In this document: positions 40,746 through 57,195 of the stretch, piece by piece
How positions within the stretch are numbered: position 1 is the first letter of the stretch
Layout of the letters: each line of letters starts with the position of its first letter
NCBI RefSeq assembly: GCF_036320965.1
Contig: NC_092248.1
Span: forward strand, 26,485,820-26,549,819
Reading direction: 5' to 3'
DNA: 64,000 nucleotides
DNA from: Panulirus ornatus
Taxonomy: Eukaryota; Arthropoda; Malacostraca; Decapoda; Palinuridae
The notes under the pieces: generated by a model
What the model was told of the DNA's origin: nothing
The model's input: only the letters and a program-made list of their open reading frames with translations
The model's database searches: none
Translations under genes and position numbers: made by a program

Positions 40746-43700
40746 AAATTTCCGATACGACAAGCTGTGTCAGGGGGTAAATAATAAGAAATGGTTATGC
40801 TGGGGAAGCTAGTATCCATATAGGAAGGCAGCTAGCAATTATTGCGTCTTGTATTAGGAAACACGTCATAAAAGATGTTTCTTCATGCCTGTGAGGGCGT
40901 AACAGGTCTACCATTGCCTTAACTTTTATACTTATATTGGAAAAGGTGTCTGTTTTCCAGCATTACTGCGAGGGCAGAGGAACAAACATTTCTCGGTTAA
41001 TGACACCAAAACACGAGACGAGGGAGGATCACTCGATAAGATATAACGGTAACTTATAGAAATTTTGCACTTTCTCCTCTGATACTTCCGCTTTCGTCAC
41101 TAAGAAGTGAAAGAAAAACGAAAATTTTTCATAAAATATCATTCGATGCGAGCTATTGCCATTGCCTTTATATGTAATCACAAAAATGCAATGCTTGTAT
41201 ACATTTTACAACTGAAAATCAACTTGCTAACATCATGAGTCTCCAAGCGGAAACAGCAGGGGAAATAATATTTCATATAGCAAAAGACTAAAAAAAAAAA
41301 TGATTGTCACATTACGCACTGTAATGTAACTGTTACACCAATGACGTCATTTTGGTCTCGGCAACTTGATGGTAGTTTGTTTATTGAGAAGCATAGACCG
41401 GGGTGTCTCTCTCACAGTAATTGTTATCATACTTCAGACAGGTGTTTCGTCCAACAAAACTTTCCTAGCACAATCAGGATATACAACCAGCGTTCCTGTA
41501 TGTGTGAATCTAGAATGGTGCTTGTAACAACCAGAAATATAAAGAAGTTTGATGAAGTTTATGGATCAGCTGAGAATTTTTCGCAATAGGTGAGTTAAGG
41601 TTTTGCTTGTGTTAGTGTTTATATCATCATGATCTAATCTAATGATATTGATAATGTTACGCTCAGTCTGTCTCTGAAATCCTAAGATGGCTGTTATCAG
41701 CTGGTAATTCAACTGGTACTGAAGCAAATTGCGATGTTTCGTTAAGTATTTCTTCCGATGTCTATTGGTGATGTTATGAATAAAATGTAAATAGTTCTTT
41801 TAGCTGCAAATGTACCAGATATGATCAAAGTGATTTGGCAATTATGCAATTTTTTCCAGCGGAGGTTATGTCTCTTATGTGTCCTTTGTGTCTGTTGTTG
41901 CTGATTGGATACTGATCCGTTAAGTTCATAATGGCCAAGCTCGAGTGGTTCGTGAGTCTGAAGACGATGGGGAATTGTGGCAAAAACGAAGCAATGATGT
42001 GTCCTTGTTAACTGCTGCTACGACTGTTATTGCATGTTGCGGTGAGCACACCAATATATGACATACTATTGCCATTCATTCCAATCATTTTGCTGCTCCA
42101 ACAATTATGGCAAAGTCGCCATCATCATTATGCTGTAACTCGACCGTTTACTTCCTTCCTATTTTCCTCTGCACCTTTTTCTCTGCCTTCATATTTTTTT
42201 CTTTTTCGTCCTGAGAAGTTACGTGTTATCTGGTGTAGGAAACCCAAATTTGAAACGCGTAATGAGAAAGAATATTATTCATGTAGTTTTACGTTCATTG
42301 TCTTCATCTGAAGCGTAAGGTATATTTTACTCGTGAATTAAGTGTTAATTTTTCAAATGTTCCTGGTAGGTGAGGGATTTGGATCATTTCTTTCTAAGAT
42401 CAAAACCTTTTCTTATGTTTATAAATTTTAGATTCCCCGTCAATGCTCGATAGACACCGCCATCCTGGCACAGGGGCATGAGCTCCTCCTGGATACCCAG
42501 GTTATTTTTCTTGGCAAAAAACACAGAATTCCATGGCGAATTTTTTTCTTTTTCCAAATATGCCCTCCATCTGAACACTCAGCAAGTTTTAATTTATTCC
42601 TTTTTAGCCTTTAATGTAACGTGAAGTTGGTTAAGGTGTATGATTAGAGAAATGCGTATGAGTTCTGATGATTTTAAAGGTTAAAAGGGAATGCTTTGGA
42701 ATTGCATGTTAAAAACAATAGGAAAAGATCATGAAATTATGTATGCTCGACTGAATGGTGTTAAGGGGATGAAGCTGTGGTGACATGCAACTGATTCTGT
42801 ATAGATAAAGGCAAGTTCAGACGTAATTAAAATAATTTGCAGAAGGTGAGAGGACTTTTGGAAACTGAACTGAGCAATGTAAGGAAGAAAGAAAAGAAAG
42901 ATTGTGGGATGATAACATTATTTCAGAGGATGAGGCAATTGCAATATGATAAATCTATGCCTCTAAAACCTGATATCCTACGTCCCTCTCTATAACCTCA
43001 TAAATTTCCAGTCTTCTTTCAGTCCACTGTAAACTCCACCACTTTAGAGGATGAGCATAGTAAACATCCAATCTGCTTTGGAAACCCCTTAGCACAGATA
43101 GCCAAGTCTGTCTTTGAGAAATTGTGTGACATATTTAGATATGAATTCTCTTTTAAACTATGATTACGATGATTACTGAACCTTGGCTCCTGTATCCGAG
43201 AACTGACTGCCTGTGAAGTCCCAATCATTCATTCTACCTCGTGACTCCCACAGCCGTAGTGATCTGTATGTTTCTTACTTTACACCATTGACCTTTGGAA
43301 CTATTTGATTATACTTTTTATAAGACTTCGTGAACCTTAATTCTGGATTTTATTACTTCTCTTATTTTGGAGACATGTTTATATTTCTCTTGACTTCTTT
43401 TTGTAATACTGCAAATATATCTTTCCTTGAGAGATTTATCTAAAAGCGTTGTTCTCAAAAATATTTCGGTGGAACATTGTTATACCCTCTCAACTTTATC
43501 AAAATTGCTAAGAAAACAAAACTATTGTTCAGTTCATGAAAATAAGGTGAAAGGTAGAAACCATTGATACTATCACAAGACAGTGTACGTTATAAACCAG
43601 TAATGAAAACATTCTTAAAAACTTCCTGCGACTTTTGATCTGACATTTGATAATGATTAGCAATGGTGTTTGGTAGCAGTACGACTTATCACTGTCAAAA

Positions 43701-43915
43701 AGTTGATAGACGAAAATTACATTAATGATTCAGATGAAGTGGTAGCATACTCAATTATGATTCTTTTAATTTCAACAATGAGATGTGTTTGAAAGCTGTG
43801 AGAAAATGCATAGAATTGTATGACTAACACTAAGCAGTATCTTAAAACTTTGAACTTGATGCCGCTCAAGGTTGGAGCCTTTCTAAGCTTAAAGTCATAA
43901 AACAGTCGATAAAGG
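40746..43915. other. 3.2 kb of low-copy-looking DNA, no gene recognised
   Basis: The sequence is AT-rich. A frame of 82 codons (41341-41589) starts at ATGACGTCATTTTGG, overlaps a TGACGTCA palindrome and ends just before a donor-like AGGTGAGTT, but has no domain I know. Other short frames (42030-42311, 43717-43941) are also unsupported. This is one of the likelier places for introns or regulatory DNA, but nothing proves it. Confidence 0.4.
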
Positions 43916-45192
43916 ATAATCATTCCCATGGTGTTCATCAAGACGTAATCATTCCCATGGTGTTCATCAAGACATAATCATTCCCATGGTGTTCATCAAG
44001 ACGTAATCATTCCCATGGTGTTCATCAAGACGTAATCATTCCCATGGTGTTCATCAAGACGTAATCATTCCCATGGTGTTCATCAAGACGTAATCATTCC
44101 CATGGTGTTCATCAAGACATAATCATTCCCATGGTGTTCATCAAGACATAATCATTCCCATGGTGTTCATCAAGACGTAATCATTCCCATGGTGTTCATC
44201 AAGACGTAATCATTCCCATGGTGTTCATCAAGACGTAATCATTCCCATGGTGTTCATCAAGACATAATCATTCCCATGGTGTTCATCAAGACATAATCAT
44301 TCCCATGGTGTTCATCAAGACGTAATCATTCCCATGGTGTTCATCAAGACGTAATCATTCCCATGGTGTTCATCAAGACGTAATCATTCCCATGGTGTTC
44401 ATCAAGACATAATCATTCCCATGGTGTTCATCAAGACATAATCATTCCCATGGTGTTCATCAAGACGTAATCATTCCCATGGTGTTCATCAAGACGTAAT
44501 CATTCCCATGGTGTTCATCAAGACGTAATCATTCCCATGGTGTTCATCAAGACGTAATCATTCCCATGGTGTTCATCAAGACGTAATCATTCCCATGGTG
44601 TTCATCAAGACGTAATCATTCCCATGGTGTTCATCAAGACATAATCATTCCCATGGTGTTCATCAAGACGTAATCATTCCCATGGTGTTCATCAAGACGT
44701 AATCATTCCCTTGGTGTTCATCAAGACGTAATCATTCCCTTGGTGTTCATCAAGACGTAATCATTCCCTTGGTGTTCATCAAGACGTAATCATTCCCTTG
44801 GTGTTCATCAAGACGTAATCATTCCCTTGGTGTTCATCAAGACGTAATCATTCCCTTGGTGTTCATCAAGACGTAATCATTCCCTTGGTGTTCATCAAGA
44901 CGTAATCATTCCCTTGGTGTTCATCAAGACGTAATCATTCCCATGGTGTTCATCAAGACGTAATCATTCCCATGGTGTTCATCAAGACATAATCATTCCC
45001 ATGGTGTTCATCAAGACGTAATCATTCCCATGGTGTTCATCAAGACGTAATCATTCCCTTGGTGTTCATCAAGACGTAATCATTCCCTTGGTGTTCATCA
45101 AGACGTAATCATTCCCTTGGTGTTCATCAAGACGTAATCATTCCCATGGTGTTCATCAAGACGTAATCATTCCCTTGGTGTTCATCAAGACG
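43916..45192. repeat. 29-bp minisatellite, about 44 copies, with higher-order pattern
   Basis: The unit contains GTAATCATTCCCATGGTG then TTCATCAAGAC. There are two sub-variants (GACGT or GACAT; CCATGG or CCTTGG). Between about 44100 and 44480 the GACAT/GACGT states repeat as five-unit blocks (two GACAT, then three GACGT), and CCTTGG units cluster after 44700. This shows recent block duplication. Confidence 0.95.
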
Positions 45193-45212
45193 TGAAGACT
45201 TTCTTCCTGCAG

Positions 45213-45260
45213 GTGAGTGCTGGTGAGAGCGGGATCAGGGAGGCCGGCGTTGGTGTTCAG
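45213..45260 (+). CDS. candidate 48-nt internal exon (hypothetical)
   Basis: A pyrimidine-rich tract and acceptor, CTTTCTTCCTGCAG (to 45212), precede a 48-nt segment, followed by a donor CAG then GTAAGT (from 45261). Only one of three frames is open and it spans exactly 16 codons, reading VSAGESGIREAGVGVQ. Phase-0 small exons are normal in animal genes. I cannot find neighbouring exons; it sits 20 bp after a minisatellite, and chance cannot be excluded. No function can be assigned. Confidence 0.3.
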
Positions 45261-45343
45261 GTAAGTCCGAAATTTTGAGTCGTTAAAAATGTATTGACGA
45301 CATCTCAAATGTTGCACGTGTGAAACGAACTGTATATGGTCAC

Positions 45344-46150
45344 GTTAGGGCCACGATGAGGGTTAACGACGATTGTTAGGGCCACGATGAGGGTTAACGA
45401 CGATTGTTAGGGCCACGATGAGGGTTAACGACGATTGTTAGGGCCACGATGGGGGTTAACGACGATTGTTAGGGCCACGATGAGGGTTAACGACGATTAT
45501 AAGGGCTACGATGAGGGTTAACGACGATTGTTAGGGCCACGATGAGGGTTAACGACGATTGTTAGGGCCACGATGGGGGTTAACGACGATTGTTAGGGCC
45601 ACGATGGGGGTTAACGACGATTGTAAGGGCTACGATGGGGGTTAACGATGATTGTAAGGGCTACGATGAGGGTTAACGACGATTGTTAGGGCCACGATGA
45701 GGGTTAACGACGATTGTTAGGGCCACGATGAGGGTTAACGACGATTGTAAGGGCTACGATGAGGGTTAACGACGATTGTAAGGGCTACGATGAGGGTTAA
45801 CGACGATTGTTAGGGCCACGATGAGGGTTAACGACGATTGTTAGGGCCACGATGGGGGTTAACGACGATTGTAAGGGCTACGATGAGGGTTAACGACGAT
45901 TGTTAGGGCCACGATGAGGGTTAACGACGATTGTTAGGGCCACGATGGGGGTTAACGACGATTGTAAGGGCTACGATGAGGGTTAACGACGATTGTTAGG
46001 GCCACGATGGGGGTTAACGACGATTGTAAGGGCCACGATGAGGGTTAACGACGATTGTTAGGGCCACGATGAGGGTTAACGACGATTGTTAGGGCCACGA
46101 TGAGGGTTAACGACGATTGTTAGGGCCACGATGGGGGTTAACGACGATTG
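45344..46150. repeat. 31-bp minisatellite, about 26 copies
   Basis: The unit is GTTAGGGCCACGATGAGG then GTTAACGACGATT, with GTAAGGGCTACGAT and GATGGGGG variants mixed through the array. Each unit contains TTAGGG by chance or descent. The period is exact over the whole block. Confidence 0.95.
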
Positions 46151-46616
46151 TATGTTTACATTGTTTGTGGCTATGATAATGAAGGTAGGTTGGAAGTAAC
46201 AAAGGTTGTGTAGCCACCCTGGGTGTAACAGCAGTTTGTGAGCATGAGTATAGAGGCCAGCTAGGGCCATTGAGAAGTGCGTGATCAAGCTGGTGTTATC
46301 ATATGTTGTAGTTTTGCCGGTTTTAACGATTAGGGATGTCCATGTTGGCGTTAACGAGGACATGAACGTGACCCCGCTGGGTTTCATGATGTGTTCTTCA
46401 CCATCCCGAATTGATCAATCGGTTTGGTTAGGTTAGGTGAAAGTAACGCTGGTGCAAGGTTGAGCAAGACTGCGGTTTATATTGGTGTATGTAGCCAAGT
46501 CGAACCCTTTCCTCCTACGTGCAGTGCAAAGCCACCGCTAATGGTTTACCTTTGTTGCTGGCGCGCACAGACTGAAGCTACTCCGATATTCAAATACTGA
46601 CTCCAGATTCAATAGG
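46151..46616. other. spacer between the 31-bp array and the telomere-like block
   Basis: No gene is recognised. TGGTTAGGTTAGGTG at 46425-46439 is a two-unit TTAGG motif on the plus strand, facing the CCTAA block that follows. Confidence 0.5.
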
Positions 46617-46918
46617 CCTAACCTAACCTTACCTAACTTAACATAACCTAACCTAACCTAACCTAACTTAACCTAACTTAACATAACCTAACCTAACCTA
46701 ACCTAACCTAACCTAACCTAACCTAACTTAACATAACCTAACCTAACTTAACATAACTTAACCTAACCTAACCTAATCTAACTTAACATAACTTAACCTA
46801 ACCTAACCTAACCTAACCTAACCTAACCTAACTTAACATAACCTAACCTAACTTAACATAACTTAACCTAACCTTACCTAACCTTACCTAACCTAACCTA
46901 ACCTAACCTAACTTAACC
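46617..46918. repeat. interstitial telomere-type repeat (CCTAA)n, about 300 bp
   Basis: CCTAA pentamers dominate, interspersed with CTTAA, CATAA and CTTAC variants (for example AACTTAACATAACC recurs). TTAGG is the ancestral arthropod telomere repeat. Unique sequence continues on both sides, and the many variant pentamers mark it as an internal, decaying block, not an active chromosome end. Confidence 0.9.
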
Positions 46919-49109
46919 AGTCAGCTTTACCAGTCCTGGCAACGACTGACTTTAGATATGTACACAGTTATGTGTAGCGACACTGGTCTGGCGTAACGAC
47001 TGCTGTGGTCATTCAGAGATTAATGATGGAGTGGCTATTGCCGGGCCAACAACCTGTTTGGCCCTGAATAGTTTGAGGTGTATAAATGGCAAATCTTTCG
47101 TATCCTTGAACGAAAGATTTTGAGGAAAAAGATGTTAAAACAAAGAATTTGGATCAAAGTATGAAATGGCCGTGGGGGTGGGGACAGGTTATGTAGCTGA
47201 GGTGTGGACCAAGATGTGGGACGAATGTGGGGAATCAGGGAAGAGAAGCGACACCAGGCGGCCCAGCATGTAAGACCTGACTAATGACTTTCTAAAGATA
47301 GAAAATTATGTTAAAAGAGAGAAAATTCATTGACTATTATTGGGAGAAAATGTAATTTCATACAGTGAGTCCTGCAGCATCCGTTATGTGCATAAACCTC
47401 CCAGGAAATGACCGGCGCGGAGGAGAGTGGGACGTTCAACTGTGCCTTCTCTTGCCTATATTTTCAGTCGAGTCTACTCTGATAGGAATGGCTTTCATTG
47501 TTGTCAATTTTCTCTCGGTCACTCGTATTCTAAAACTTCATATCAGTGAAGAAAAATGATGACCCTTATCATGGCGTCCGTGAAGTCTGGCATATCGCTT
47601 CTCAAAACCAATACTTCTTTTCCTTTGGTACGTCGACTCTGCATGACGAGAGGAAAAGAAGTGCGCAAATTTCCATTCCTTCACCTCTTTCTCAATCCAC
47701 GTTATTTTGTATTTACCTATTAGAACTTTCTCCTGTGCCCAAGAGGAAACAAGTTATGTCGTCGCTCCTAGTCCATATTTCGTGAGCAACCCCTTCTAGT
47801 CACAGTTCTTAAATCTCTCTTATGTTAACTCAACGCTGGAAGTAGTAGCTTCCTGACCAAAAAATAATTGGAAGAATGAAGAATGATACCCAACGAACGT
47901 AGGACGCAACGTTTGCTATTTTTGTTAGCTGCTAGATAGTCGTCGTACCGCTAAATTATTATAAAGGTAAGTTCATACCCACGCAGACTTGCGCGGAGAG
48001 GTTACGTCTTTAGTACCAGTATGTATTTGCTATGACTACGTAGCACTCACCGTAGATCCTGTGTGTGTGACAAGGCTGCTGTTCTCTGCTAACACATATG
48101 TTGTAAATGTATTTATTCTGAGTTCATCCGTAACAACTTTTAGCCATCTGTCCAATCTTTGCTGTAAGGTTTCATCTTTACTTCTCACGGTCGTGATGGT
48201 ACAGTCACATACTTTACTCATGTAGCACCAGGGAGCGAGCGTCCTTCTTCCTGGGTTATCATCAGGAATAATACATAGACCTCTATAGCAACAGAACGTG
48301 ACGTAATTTATTGGCAAACTTTCCTTCAATATTTGATGCGTACATCAAATTTATTCATGAAGTTTCTCGGGAACTTCACTAGGTGCCTATGAGACTTACT
48401 GGAGAGGTGATAGTGGTGAAGGATATGATGCTAAAGAGGTGAAAATCTTGTTTGCAGGATATGATGGTGGAAGTGCTGGAAGTGATTGTGGTGATGGTGG
48501 AAGTGCTGGAAGTGATTGTGGTAATGGTGGAAGTGATGGTGATAATGAGAGTGGTAATGTTGTCGACGGTGCTCTTCGTTATGAAGGTATGATGATAATA
48601 GTGACATTCCTGTAATAGTGAAGTTTTGTCGGCGACTGTGATGGTGTTAGTGTGTAGTGATACGCTGAAGATGACGGTAGGGTCATGATGAACGCTAGGG
48701 TGATGATTACCGTGTAGATAATGGCACGAGCCACTCTCGTAGTGGTGATGGTGGTCATACTTGAACCAATAAAACAATAGATGAATGAATAACGGTTATT
48801 GGATGTAGCCATTTGGCTGATATCGTAGTTGAAGTATTTACAGAAATGGAAGGCAATAATAGTTACTAGTTAACAGTCATCAAGAACTTAAGATTAGGAC
48901 GAGCTGGACATTTCCTCACATTGGATATGTATATGGTTGAGGTACATTTAGATAGCCAGTATGGCAGGTATACAAAGATGTATGCGGAGTCAATGTTATG
49001 TTTTCTACATCACGAGTTTGAGTGAACAATAAGTGATGATCACTTACAATAATACGGTGTTGACATACCAAATAGACTAACAAAGAGAAACTGAGTTATT
49101 CATTTGCAT
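46919..49109. other. no gene recognised; low-complexity GTGATGGTGG patch
   Basis: About 48400-48770 is rich in GTGATGGTGG-type trinucleotide-like sequence. It includes two copies of TGGTGGAAGTGCTGGAAG, followed by GATTGTGG, spaced 30 bp apart (about 48468 and 48498). A GTAAGT donor-like site lies at about 47968. No coding exon is supported. Confidence 0.4.
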
Positions 49110-49460
49110 AACTATACACTTGTTCATGTATTGTTATGAAGCACACAATGGTAGGTATAGAACTGTTCTTATATCTGGCTGTACGAACTCTGAATCAAGT
49201 CGATTTACGAAGACGAACGGCGGTCAGCGGTGGAGGGGAAAGGACGTTTCTGTGATGCGGGTGTGTCACCAGTTTATTGACAAACTGCCGTATGAGCTGG
49301 CGGTGTTGGTGGGAGAGGATGGACAGGTTCAGTAAAATGAAACCCTCTTGGTAGGTGGTGTAAGAAGGGCCCAGGAGGATTCTGCATGCCCTTTTCTGCA
49401 CTCTTTATATCTGATCCCTCTGTGTAGCTGTTAGGTAGAATGAATATGGTAGATACTCCT
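49110..49460 (-). mobile_element. C-terminal remnant of a second LINE type (CR1/Jockey-like)
   Basis: The minus strand reads DQI, stop, RVQKRACRILLGPSYTTYQ, then LNLSILSHQHRQLIRQFVNKL and HPHHRNVLSPP, then after a stop FRVRTARYKNSSIP. This order (VQKRACRIILG, then a LSDRR-type helix, then RTARYxxSxIP at the end) is characteristic of the extreme C-terminus of CR1/Jockey-group LINE RT proteins. It differs from the RTE-like C-terminus found elsewhere in the window. Two in-frame stops and no recognisable RT core show it is an old relic. Confidence 0.65.
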
Positions 49461-51245
49461 GGGTTCAGTTGGCAGGACGCGCAGTGATTTCAATCTGCGA
49501 AGAACGTGCATACGAAGTGAAGAACATTTGATGATAAATCCATGACTCCTCCAGTTTATACCGTCGTCTTTTGAGACATCAAGTTTGAATTCTGTGACTA
49601 CACGGAGGATGTGTTGCCGAAGAAGATGATGGACAAACAATTTATATTCCGAATATTTGTCTTTCGCATGAGTTGCCCCATCAGATATAGCCACAATAGC
49701 TTGACAACAGCAGCTGTACCTAAAGCATGTGGAACAACAGCAGCTGAACAAGAGCAGTCGTACCTACAGCATCTGGAGCAACACCAGGATCCTCCTTCAG
49801 CACCGTAGCCTCAGGCCTCCGCGTAAGATCTCTTGAGATTTCTCCTTTGTATTCAAGTTTGCTCCTGCCAGGCGGGCGAGATGAAGCGTCAGGAGTCTCC
49901 AGAGGCGAGGCTCAGGATCCCCGTTGCTTCACCCTCACAAAAGTCGGACCTTTTTTGAGGGACGAAAGTTCACAGAAAAATGATACAAACTTCTTTAAAA
50001 GACGAATTTTATTCAGGAAAAGGAACCCGTCTTTGTGGGGAAGAGTTTTGCACCATGAAAAGGACTTCATTCTTAGAGCAAGAGTTCCACTCTATGAAAG
50101 GATTTTTTCATGAGAAAATAAAGATCACAAAGAATCAAAACTTTACTTTGATCCAAGATGTTTCCGTGGGAGGAGAGTGTCCATGAGAATAATCTTTACT
50201 CTGGACGAGATTCTCCATGAGAAGATGAACATATGAAAACTATCTCTGAAGCAGATACCATATTCAACATCACTCTCACAAAACATCATCAGTTTGAGAA
50301 ATGAAATCTCACTTCAAGAATTAAAGAGAAAGCTGTACCTCTCAAAACCACAAATGACCTTTTGACAAAGAGGGTCGTTTGATGACCCGTAATTGCCAGG
50401 ATTTTCAACGTGGTGTGTGTCATTGTGTCAGGACCCAACCGTAGGACCAGCGTCGGTGTAACGTTGTTACCAGAAGGTTTGGTGTCTGTATGATTATAGA
50501 GATACTTTTGTGGGAAGGAATGATCGGTAATATCATGAGCATTCCGAAAAATACTGGTTAAGTATATTTCATGTCAGTCTTATTATGATTAGAACATATG
50601 CGAATTCAATATAATACCAATTATTGAGCACATCTATTCCTAAATGAGGACATCATTAGACTGAGGAATAATTGTTAACTGACTATACTGTGAAATGTTT
50701 CAATTTACTTCTAGTGTACCTTTATTGCGAAATGTTCAGGGTTATTTAACGTGGTGGAAGGAGAGCGGGTACCGTGCTAGACAGCCACATTACCTCTGAC
50801 ATCTGGGAAATTGTTGAGGCGTCTCCGCCCGACGCCGCACGAATCTTAAAGCGACTGGTGACTTATGAAACTTCCGAAACGTAATTGTGTTGTGTTAGCG
50901 AAGTTGAATATGTTACTGCGCCACAACTACGACTGAGAGTTCCAGCAAACTGCTAGACAGTTATATCAAGAAAAGCAGGTAGTGCTTAACATTGTTTCAA
51001 ACTACATGAGTTAGATCATTTTCCTTCTTTTCCATCAAGGTTTACATCCTTTTATCTTATCTGCCCTGTCTGAAGAGAAGGCCCATAGTGTGTCTCATCA
51101 TATTTCAAGAGGTTACTTATAATTCGTATCTGGTGAAATAGTAACTTCATTCCTTATGAATTACACTGGAAGGCAGCCGGCTCAAAGCCAACCCTTCTTT
51201 TTATCCTTCACCTAGAAGTTGATAAGTAGCTTGGTGTAAGCTGGA
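49461..51245. other. no gene recognised
   Basis: About 49930-50220 is A-rich with loosely repeated CATGAAAAGGA and GAGTTCCA phrases, possibly a decayed tandem repeat. A roughly 48-bp stretch at 50692-50741 is shared with 52068-52117. No domain or exon is supported. Confidence 0.4.
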
Positions 51246-51412
<167 letters not shown>

Positions 51413-51605
51413 TTGGAAAGGATCACAACTTTGCGCGTGATCAAGTATGTTCCTAAGAGTCCATGGGGAAAATGAAACACGATAAGTTCCCAAGTCCACT
51501 TTCGTGTAATAATCACATCGTCAGGGGAGACACAAGAGACAAATATAGCATCAGTTGATATACAACGAAGAGATGAAGCTAGGACGCCATTTGGTAAACA
51601 TGCGA
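51413..51605 (-). mobile_element. Penelope-like element terminal region (inverted)
   Basis: The minus strand runs from CTGTTTTGGACAGTCGCATG through TTCATCTCTTCGTTGTATATC and CCTGACGATGTGATTATTACACG to GTGATCCTTTCCAA, then (TA)n. It is an inverted copy of the 3' terminal region and meets a direct-orientation PLE segment at about 51606, recalling the inverted terminal arrangement often described for Penelope-like insertions. Confidence 0.83.
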
Positions 51606-52068
51606 CTGTCCAAAACAGACTGGGCAGACTGGTGAGGATCTTTCTGTTAGACTTAAGCAACATATAGTATAAAAACGGGACAAGATTCTAATGCCTTGTT
51701 TAATCACGTTAAAAACTATGATCATTGTATTGACTGGAGTAATGTCATCTCAGTTATCAACTCTTAACTCTATTACCACGAGAAATATAATTGAATATTC
51801 TATCATTAAATACACAAAGAATTATAATCTTAATATTAGGGATGGTTTATACAAATTAGATAACATTATTGTAGATAAGATTCGTAGAATGATAAGTTTA
51901 TGAACGCTCGTTGTCTGTTTTGGACAATCGCACGTTTACCAAATGGCGTCCTAGCTTCATCTATTGGCTTGATATCAACTGATGTTATTTTTCTATCTTG
52001 TGTCTCTCCTGAGGATGTGATTAATACACGAAAGTGCACTTGGGAACATTTTCCCTGTGGACTGATAG
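51606..52068 (+). mobile_element. Penelope-like element GIY-YIG C-terminus and 3' terminal region
   Basis: It starts in the GIY-YIG region (GATCTTTCTGTTAGACTTAA, the DLSVRLKQH coding stretch) and continues through FNHVKNYDHCIDW-type codons, then the stop and terminal region (GTTTTGGACAATCGCACG, GATGTGATTAATACACG). Small indels break the frame. It ends at GTGGACTGATAGGAAATG, short of the usual terminus, and joins the next PLE segment. Confidence 0.82.

Positions 52069-57102
<5,034 letters not shown>

Positions 57103-57193
<91 letters not shown>
57103..57193. repeat. (TA)n microsatellite
   Basis: A TA run between two LINE copies. Confidence 0.98.

Positions 57194-57195
<2 letters not shown>

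Noticed and set aside
46617..46918. True chromosome end
   Set aside because: Unique sequence continues for 17 kb beyond it and the pentamers are mixed with many variants, so it is interstitial.
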